Positions 55,712 to 61,521 of a DNA stretch of 64,000 bases are shown here, in pieces. Position 1 is the first letter of the stretch; the number at the start of each line of letters is the position of its first letter. Under the pieces are notes generated by a model, which saw only the letters and a program-made list of their open reading frames with translations, was not told where the DNA came from and did not search any database. This stretch comes from Bacteroidaceae bacterium. Its GTDB lineage: Bacteria > Bacteroidota > Bacteroidia > Bacteroidales > Bacteroidaceae. The translations under genes and the position numbers were made by a program. The stretch spans positions 1-64,000 of the forward strand of contig JAGBBX010000033.1 in the NCBI GenBank assembly GCA_017938245.1, given 5' to 3'.

Positions 55712-56137
55712 ATGACATCAGAGAGATTAAACGCAGAGAAACAGGTTTTGTCGAGATATTTGCCGCCAAATACCTATTTATTTAAAGATTTAGGAACAAG
55801 TTGCCCATACATATTGATGGCTGCAAAAACCAATCGAGGCAATGTCTACACAATAAGAATTGATTTGCGCGATTTTCCCAATTCCTTGCCTCACGCATTT
55901 GTAACTAAAATGCTGAAGACCAAAACCGGTGAGGTTATGGATAGTCCCAGCGCCTCAATGCACACATTGACATCCGAGTATGGGTATACCCGTATATGCC
56001 ATTATGGGTTCAACTCTTGGGGGCCAAAAGTGTCATTATATAAAGTCTTTATTAAATGTCGATTGTGGCTCGAAATGTATGAGCAGCATTTGAAAACCGG
56101 CAAACCAATGGATTATTATCTGAATCACCAAGCATAA
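55712..56137 (+). CDS. E2-like (UBC-fold) protein
   Basis: This 141-residue protein matches the order of E2 conjugating enzyme features: a beta meander (YTIRIDLRDFPNSLPHAFV, like the FP-x-x-PP strand), an HPN-like site MHTL (83-86), a Cys in RIC96H at the E2 catalytic position, NSWGP (103-105; like the WSP of E2s) and a C-terminal helix (IKCRLWLEMYEQHL). The Cys is the likely thioester residue. It follows the JAB gene by 21 nt. This is an assignment by pattern; remote homology needs a profile search. Confidence 0.62.
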   Translation: MTSERLNAEKQVLSRYLPPNTYLFKDLGTSCPYILMAAKTNRGNVYTIRIDLRDFPNSLPHAFVTKMLKTKTGEVMDSPSASMHTLTSEYGYTRICHYGFNSWGPKVSLYKVFIKCRLWLEMYEQHLKTGKPMDYYLNHQA

Positions 56138-56202
56138 CAATTAAGGTACAGCCAATAATCGCATTAAAGTATTATTATAAATCAATATTAAAAATCATCA
56201 TT

Positions 56203-56397
56203 ATGGCAAGTGAAAGAGAATTAAACAAAATGGCAGAAGATGTACGTGTACAAGGTGGTCAAGGAACCGGCTCAATGAACGAACTTGTTTACAATAATGA
56301 AACAGGAGAGTTCGAGACTGTTGCATCAACATCGGCAAACATTGATAGAAATGGGCTAATTGTTACAGATATGACTAAAGAAGGGTTTGCTTTTTAA
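56203..56397 (+). CDS. Small protein with TGEFE motif
   Basis: This 64-residue protein has no signal peptide or membrane helix. The centre reads ELVYNNETGEFETVAS, closely like the N-terminal motif of the small membrane proteins at 60694 and 61202. It is Gly-rich around residues 18-24 and ends in GFAF, so no diglycine tail is present. It lies between the E2-like and E1-like genes, the place where a modifier or peptide substrate would be expected. Confidence 0.6.
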   Translation: MASERELNKMAEDVRVQGGQGTGSMNELVYNNETGEFETVASTSANIDRNGLIVTDMTKEGFAF

Positions 56398-56437
56398 AGT
56401 ACTTCAAGAAAAACGTTCTCAATAAAAATCTTATTTT

Positions 56438-57691
56438 ATGAGAAAAATAATATATATTGATAGCGAAGAACTGCACTCCTTTTTACAGTCAGCGAATGAT
56501 GAAGTATTGGGCTATGGGTATGAATGGGAGAATGAGAATGTAATCCATCTGCATACAAAACCATTATTACATTCATTTGGAATAGCACATACAGTATTAT
56601 TCAGAAAAGGAGATGCGTGTGCGAATTGCGAGACTGCGCAAGATTATATTGTAGAAGTCAACAAGAATAATAGCGACATTACTGTTAATGTAATCGGTTG
56701 TGACGAATATGACATTAATTATATTCCCGCTAAGAATGAACTGTATTCCCGCAACAAGGGAATATTAGAACTAAATATCTTAGAAGGTAAAAGAGTTATG
56801 ATTGTAGGTTTGGGTAGTTTCGGTTCTCAAATCGCAATTGAGTTAGCAAAAGCCGGTGTCGGCAATTTTGCTTTATTCGATTTTGATAGAGTAGAGTTAC
56901 ATAATCTAGCTCGTCACACATCTACGACTAAAGACTTGGGCAGATTAAAGACCGATGTATTATATGAATCCATATTAGGCAAGAATCCTTATGCAAAAGT
57001 AGATTTGTTCCCCATTAATATAAATGAGCATTTGGATTTAATGGAGGAGGAGGTTGGTAAAGCGGATATTGTTATTTGTGGAACAGATAATAATGAGAGC
57101 CGTTTCAATCTTTCAACAGTTCTCGTCCACCAGCAAAAGATTGGTATATTTGGAAGAGCTGTTACCCGTGCCGAAGGCGGAGATGTATTTCGATACCGTC
57201 CAGGCGGGCCGTGTTATTGCTGCCTCATCGGTAATCAATGGTTTGGACAATCGCAAGAAGAGATTACGAGTAGAGAACAGTTACCCGCATATATGTCGCA
57301 AAGTGACGTGGATGCCAATATACAGGTTGGGCTTTCGGCTGATATAGAGCCTATATGCAATATGATGATAAAGATAACTCTGATGGAGTTGTCAAGAGGA
57401 ACAAATTCGGGTATTTCTTGTTTGGAAGATGAATTGGTTTACGACTATTATATGTGGGCTAATAGAAGGGAACGCAGACATCATAATTGGGCACCTATGC
57501 CCGGAGCAGGTTCAAAGCCTACTATTATGAGATGGTATGGAGCTCATATAAAAAGGAATGAGAACTGTAGTTTGTGTTCAAATTCAGCTCAGATGGATTT
57601 GGATGACGGTGGTGATATCATTGCCGGATATTCAGAACATCTTAAAGTGGTAGATATGTCGGATGTCTCTTTGAATGATTTAGAAGAATAA
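56438..57691 (+). CDS. ThiF/E1-like adenylating enzyme
   Basis: This 417-residue protein carries an E1-type Rossmann domain: VMIVGLGSFGSQIAIELAKAGVGNFALFDFDRVELHNLARH (residues 120-160), then VICGTDNNESR. Two CxxC pairs (C259-Y-C-C262 region and C377-SL-C380) resemble the zinc knuckle of ThiF/MoeB. The N-terminal 110 residues are an extra domain with C61 and C64 (CANC). It would adenylate a C-terminal carboxylate and could hand it on to the E2-like protein. It lies 40 nt after the tiny gene. Confidence 0.78.
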   Translation: MRKIIYIDSEELHSFLQSANDEVLGYGYEWENENVIHLHTKPLLHSFGIAHTVLFRKGDACANCETAQDYIVEVNKNNSDITVNVIGCDEYDINYIPAKNELYSRNKGILELNILEGKRVMIVGLGSFGSQIAIELAKAGVGNFALFDFDRVELHNLARHTSTTKDLGRLKTDVLYESILGKNPYAKVDLFPININEHLDLMEEEVGKADIVICGTDNNESRFNLSTVLVHQQKIGIFGRAVTRAEGGDVFRYRPGGPCYCCLIGNQWFGQSQEEITSREQLPAYMSQSDVDANIQVGLSADIEPICNMMIKITLMELSRGTNSGISCLEDELVYDYYMWANRRERRHHNWAPMPGAGSKPTIMRWYGAHIKRNENCSLCSNSAQMDLDDGGDIIAGYSEHLKVVDMSDVSLNDLEE

Positions 57692-57713
57692 CAAATTACT
57701 TGTAATAATATCT

Positions 57714-57761
57714 TAATATTGAGTCTGCTATAAAGATAAATCAATAGTAGGCTCAATATTA
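57714..57761. other. Stem-loop between E1-like and Clp_N/DnaJ genes
   Basis: The arms 57714-57731 and 57744-57761 pair over 18 bp, with two G-U wobbles, around a 12-nt loop. It may be an attenuator or processing site inside the run. A similar small stem lies at 59978-60012 (GGTTCATT with AATGAACC). Confidence 0.5.
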
Positions 57762-57809
57762 GGTTATATAAGTTCTTGATTTTTTTCAAAAATAGTATAA
57801 AATAGTTTT

Positions 57810-58892
57810 ATGAATATCAATTTTTCCAGATTCACGATTAAGTCCAGAAATGCAATAACACGCGCTTTTACACTTACAAAGCAATGTCAGTATGCTGAGA
57901 TAGAGCCACAAGTATTGATGGTCGCAATTTTGCAAGAGAGTGACGAGATGGTGTCGTACGTTTTAAATAAAATGAGGGTAGACAAGAATTCATTTTGCAG
58001 TGCCATCAGCAACTCTATGAGATTGATAAATCGTAGAATTACATCAGAGCACGACTTTTCATTATCACTGCAATTGGTCTTTCGTAAGTCTATAGAACTG
58101 TCCTCTATGGTTGGTTCTGATATGGTATCCTTAGAGCATATCTTTTGGGCATTAGGTACGGTGGATAATCCCGTAAGGACTATCTTGAATAGTCACGGAG
58201 TTACCCCCGAGATGTTAAGACTCGCTATAAATGCCTATATACATAGAGGGTCAGAGATACATCGAGCACCAGAGGTAAATAGAATTCCAGAGATACGTAG
58301 AACACCAGAGGTGCAAGATAATTTATCGTCAGATTCAGATGAATTTGAAAGTACAGTGACCTCTTTTGTTGATAAACTTAAGAACATTTTTAATTCAAAA
58401 TTTTTTATTACAATTTGTGTTATATTGGTTATACTGGGTATTATATCGGAATTTAACGATAATAGTAGCTCGAATAACAGTCAAAGTGGTAGTTCCTATA
58501 GTAATAAAGAGACAATGATTACCTGCCCTATCTGTGGTGGTTCGGGTAGATATAATTCTTTTGACATTTTTAAGTCACAGATGCCGTGTACAGGTTGTGG
58601 AGGTAGTGGCAGAGTGGCAAGTTCTCAAGCTATGGGTATTATGAAAATGCATACCCCCTCAACACCGTCCAATCAGTCGAACTCACAACGTAATAACTCA
58701 AGCAGACAATTAAAGGACTGTCCCCATTGTTTAGGAAGCGGTATCTGTAAGTCTTGTGATGGCGATGGAATTATAGAAAATAGCCCTTATGCTTATAGTC
58801 TCGACCCGATAGTATGCCCCAACTGTCTTAGCAAACACGGCGTAGGCAAAGGTAAATGTAAATGGTGTCATGGAACAGGGAAAAGAAAATAA
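57810..58892 (+). CDS. Clp_N domain - membrane helix - DnaJ-type zinc-finger fusion
   Basis: This 360-residue protein has a Clp N-terminal (double repeat) domain at about 1-145, close to that of the ClpB-like protein in the island, a short repeat region (residues 149-169, six-residue R-x-PE-type units), a membrane helix (about 198-213) and a C-terminal set of Cys motifs of DnaJ type: CPICGGSG (239), CTGCGGSG (260), CPHCLGSG (304), CKSCDGDG (313), CPNC (336), CKWCHGTG (350). No AAA domain. It may recruit clients or the ClpB-like protein to the membrane. Confidence 0.72.
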   Translation: MNINFSRFTIKSRNAITRAFTLTKQCQYAEIEPQVLMVAILQESDEMVSYVLNKMRVDKNSFCSAISNSMRLINRRITSEHDFSLSLQLVFRKSIELSSMVGSDMVSLEHIFWALGTVDNPVRTILNSHGVTPEMLRLAINAYIHRGSEIHRAPEVNRIPEIRRTPEVQDNLSSDSDEFESTVTSFVDKLKNIFNSKFFITICVILVILGIISEFNDNSSSNNSQSGSSYSNKETMITCPICGGSGRYNSFDIFKSQMPCTGCGGSGRVASSQAMGIMKMHTPSTPSNQSNSQRNNSSRQLKDCPHCLGSGICKSCDGDGIIENSPYAYSLDPIVCPNCLSKHGVGKGKCKWCHGTGKRK

Positions 58893-58910
58893 CACCAAAC
58901 AAACAATTAA

Positions 58911-59978
58911 ATGGATAATCTGCAATATTATATTGATCGAGAATTGGCATTTTTAGATACCGAGAAACTAAAAAGATTGCATCCATTAAGGCAACTCTTT
59001 TGGGAATGTACTCTTAACTGTAATTTATCTTGCCTTCATTGCGGGAGCGATTGCAAGAAAGAATCTAGAACTAACGAAATGCCATTAGCAGATTTTCTGC
59101 CTGTATTAGATATGATTAAACTAAATCAACCTAATCAGCCGACAATGGTAAATACGGTTGGAGGAGAGCCGTTAGTCAGGAGTGATATTTTGGAATGTGG
59201 TAGAGCAATAACTGATAAAGGATTTTTCTGGGGAACAGTGACGAATGGATATTTGTTAGATGCTTCTTTGATGAAGGAATTAATGAAATCGGGACTTCGC
59301 TCAATATCCATAGATATTGATGGAACAAAAGAGGAACACAACTGGCTTCGGAATAACGCAAATAGTTTTGACAGAGCATACAATGCTTTGGTTTGTATAA
59401 AAAATACCCCTCGATTGGTTTGGGATGTTATTACTTGCGTTAATAAAAGGAACTTTAATTCATTGAATGATATAAAAGAGTTACTAATAGATGCAGGTGT
59501 TAAACGGTGGAGATGTTTTACAATAACCCCAATGGGACGAGCAAGAGATAACGAGGAAATGATACTCTCTGATGAAGAGTTTAATATACTGATGGACTTT
59601 ATCGTCAAAACTCGCGAGGAGGGTAAAATTATCTTGTCATATGGATGTGAAGGTTATCTCGGACAATATGAAGGGAAAGTACGCGACTATTATTATTCTT
59701 GTAGAGCAGGACTTACTGTTGCATCTATTCTGAATGACGGAGGTATATCGGGATGTTTGAGTATTCGGAATGATTATAAACAAGGGAATATTTACACCGA
59801 TAATTTCTGGGATGTATGGAATAACCGTTTCAATTTATATCGCAATCGCGAGTGGATGAGAACAGGACAATGTGAATCTTGTGATGTATTCAAATATTGT
59901 CAAGGGAATGGAATGCATTTAAGAGATGAGAAAGGGGAATTAATGCTGTGTCATTATAGTAAGTTACAACAATCGTAG
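58911..59978 (+). CDS. Radical SAM/SPASM protein
   Basis: This 355-residue radical SAM enzyme has the cluster motif C37-NLS-C41-LH-C44, GGEP (84-87) and a C-terminal SPASM-like cysteine set (C264, C282, C321, C324, C330, C347). Such enzymes usually modify ribosomal peptides or proteins. The TIM-barrel segment CFTITPMGRARDN resembles radical SAM enzymes that modify lipoproteins or peptides in Bacteroidetes, but the substrate here is not known. It lies inside the ubiquitin-like gene run; a tiny protein of the island is the best candidate substrate. Confidence 0.82.
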   Translation: MDNLQYYIDRELAFLDTEKLKRLHPLRQLFWECTLNCNLSCLHCGSDCKKESRTNEMPLADFLPVLDMIKLNQPNQPTMVNTVGGEPLVRSDILECGRAITDKGFFWGTVTNGYLLDASLMKELMKSGLRSISIDIDGTKEEHNWLRNNANSFDRAYNALVCIKNTPRLVWDVITCVNKRNFNSLNDIKELLIDAGVKRWRCFTITPMGRARDNEEMILSDEEFNILMDFIVKTREEGKIILSYGCEGYLGQYEGKVRDYYYSCRAGLTVASILNDGGISGCLSIRNDYKQGNIYTDNFWDVWNNRFNLYRNREWMRTGQCESCDVFKYCQGNGMHLRDEKGELMLCHYSKLQQS

Positions 59979-60091
59979 GTTCATTTATCTTCTTAAATAT
60001 TATGAATGAACCAATAAGGAATATTTGTACAATCAGGTCTTAATGAATACTTAGAAGCAGAGTCGATAATTTTATTATAATATTAATATCT

Positions 60092-60676
60092 ATGGAAATT
60101 GATTATTCAAAATTTACAGACAGATCGAAAAATGCGATATCAAGAGCACTGTCTTTGACCAAGAGGTGTCAATATGCAGAAGTAGAGCCTCAAGTAATGT
60201 TGGTTGCAATATTACAAGAGAGCCGCTATATGATACCGTTTATGCTACACGAGATGAATGTTGACAAAGATTCGTTTCTTACTTCTGTAAGTAATTCTAT
60301 GAGTTCAATAAGTCATCGTATCTCTCAAGAGCATCATTTGTCACAATCTCTCAGGCTCGTCCTTCAAAAGTCGTGTGATTTGGCACAGCAAGATGGAAAT
60401 GACGACGTAGCTTTAGAGTATATATTCCAGGCATTAGGTGAGGTTAACAACCCAGTTAAGGATATTATGGTCGAGTATGGAATAAACCCGGTAAAGTTGA
60501 GACAGGTTGTCAACTTGTTTAGGATTTATAGGAATAATGATACTATGGAGGAGCTGGTCTATGATACTGATACCAATGATTTTATTATACTTGATAGGTA
60601 TGATAAGGATTTCCAGAAGATAGATACAATTAATACCGTTTATGGTCCGTATCCTGGATGGACAGAAGGGCTCTAA
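60092..60676 (+). CDS. Stand-alone Clp_N domain protein
   Basis: This 194-residue protein is almost entirely a Clp_N domain (about 1-140), highly similar in sequence and even in DNA to the N-domain of the ClpB-like gene (61522). The C-terminal tail reads EELVYDTDTNDFIIL, a weaker form of the TGEFE motif. With no ATPase part it may act as an adaptor or competitor of the ClpB-like protein. Confidence 0.72.
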   Translation: MEIDYSKFTDRSKNAISRALSLTKRCQYAEVEPQVMLVAILQESRYMIPFMLHEMNVDKDSFLTSVSNSMSSISHRISQEHHLSQSLRLVLQKSCDLAQQDGNDDVALEYIFQALGEVNNPVKDIMVEYGINPVKLRQVVNLFRIYRNNDTMEELVYDTDTNDFIILDRYDKDFQKIDTINTVYGPYPGWTEGL

Positions 60677-60693
60677 TCATAAAAATATTTATT

Positions 60694-60957
60694 ATGGCAA
60701 TCAAATATAATGAAAGAACAGGGGAGTTTGAGGAAGTTTCTACCCAAAGCAATAATTATGGACATAAAAAAGAAACAAACACATCTGATAAGAAAAAAGG
60801 TATTAGCGGTCCAATAAAGAGTCTGCTGATAACCTTATTAGTATGTAATCTGTTATTCGGTTTAATACTTGGTGCATATAGTGATGACGGGCTCTTGATG
60901 GGAGTGCTTGGATCTAGTTTTCTAGGATTGTATATCTGGTTTTTTTATGTAAGATAG
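60694..60957 (+). CDS. Small membrane protein with TGEFE motif (1)
   Basis: This 87-residue protein starts MAIKYNERTGEFEEVSTQ, then a hydrophilic charged stretch and two hydrophobic segments (about 44-58 and 68-84). I place the start at 60694, not 36 nt upstream, because the paralogue at 61202 starts the same way. The shared N-terminal motif suggests a common binding partner. Confidence 0.65.
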   Translation: MAIKYNERTGEFEEVSTQSNNYGHKKETNTSDKKKGISGPIKSLLITLLVCNLLFGLILGAYSDDGLLMGVLGSSFLGLYIWFFYVR

Positions 60958-61002
60958 CTTACCTATTTTATAAATAATATAATTTTTTAAAATATATAAT
61001 TT

Positions 61003-61167
61003 ATGGGTGCTTTTGTGAAATTAATAGCTTTGTTGCTATTTATGAATTTTTTCGGTTTTTTGACAACCGAGGGGTATGTTGAATCTTCTGCCGATATTAT
61101 ATTATGTAATATTATTGCAGTAGGTGGTTGGATATATATCATTGTCAAAGGTGACAACGAATCGTAA
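61003..61167 (+). CDS. 54-residue small membrane protein
   Basis: This tiny gene, between two small membrane-protein genes, encodes two hydrophobic segments (MGAFVKLIALLLFMNFFGF and ADIILCNIIAVGGWIYIIV) and ends in DNES. It lacks the TGEFE motif. Supported by tight spacing and reading frame; no known family. Confidence 0.5.
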   Translation: MGAFVKLIALLLFMNFFGFLTTEGYVESSADIILCNIIAVGGWIYIIVKGDNES

Positions 61168-61201
61168 TGTTTGCAAGGAAAATATTAAAAAAGCAATAAT
61201 T

Positions 61202-61477
61202 ATGGCAATCAAATATAATGAAAGAACGGGGGAGTTCGAGGAAGACTCCTCGCAAAAGTCTAAAGATAAAATAAGTAACCCCAATAGTCAGAATTCAGAA
61301 TCTGAAAGCCTATCTGAACGTATTATGTGGCAAATTGTAAAATTTGTGGCCCCTATAGTTTTGGGTTGCGTATATGCATATTTTAACTATAAAGGTGAAA
61401 GTTTCTGGGGGTCAGTAGATTTTTATTGCGGTATCATCACTGGTGTGATTGTGTGGTTGATGTTTAAATTTACATAA
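61202..61477 (+). CDS. Small membrane protein with TGEFE motif (2)
   Basis: This 91-residue protein starts MAIKYNERTGEFEEDSSQ, nearly identical at the start to the protein at 60694, followed by a polar stretch and two hydrophobic segments (about 48-60 and 72-88, with FVAPIVLGCVYAYF and IITGVIVWLMF). I chose the start at 61202 over one 78 nt upstream by comparison with the paralogue. Confidence 0.65.
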   Translation: MAIKYNERTGEFEEDSSQKSKDKISNPNSQNSESESLSERIMWQIVKFVAPIVLGCVYAYFNYKGESFWGSVDFYCGIITGVIVWLMFKFT

Positions 61478-61521
61478 AACCAGTCAAAAAAAATAGTATT
61501 GATAACTTATTAATTTTTCTA

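Noticed and set aside
58251-58322. Possible CRISPR-like repeat at the 18-nt repeats
   Set aside because: Repeats are contiguous, in frame with the gene and lack spacers, so they are a protein tandem repeat and not a CRISPR array. No CRISPR array was seen elsewhere.
61124-61201. Longer start for the small membrane protein at 61202
   Set aside because: Comparison with its paralogue at 60694 shows the conserved start MAIKYNERTGEFEE; the extra codons also run back into the end of the preceding tiny gene.
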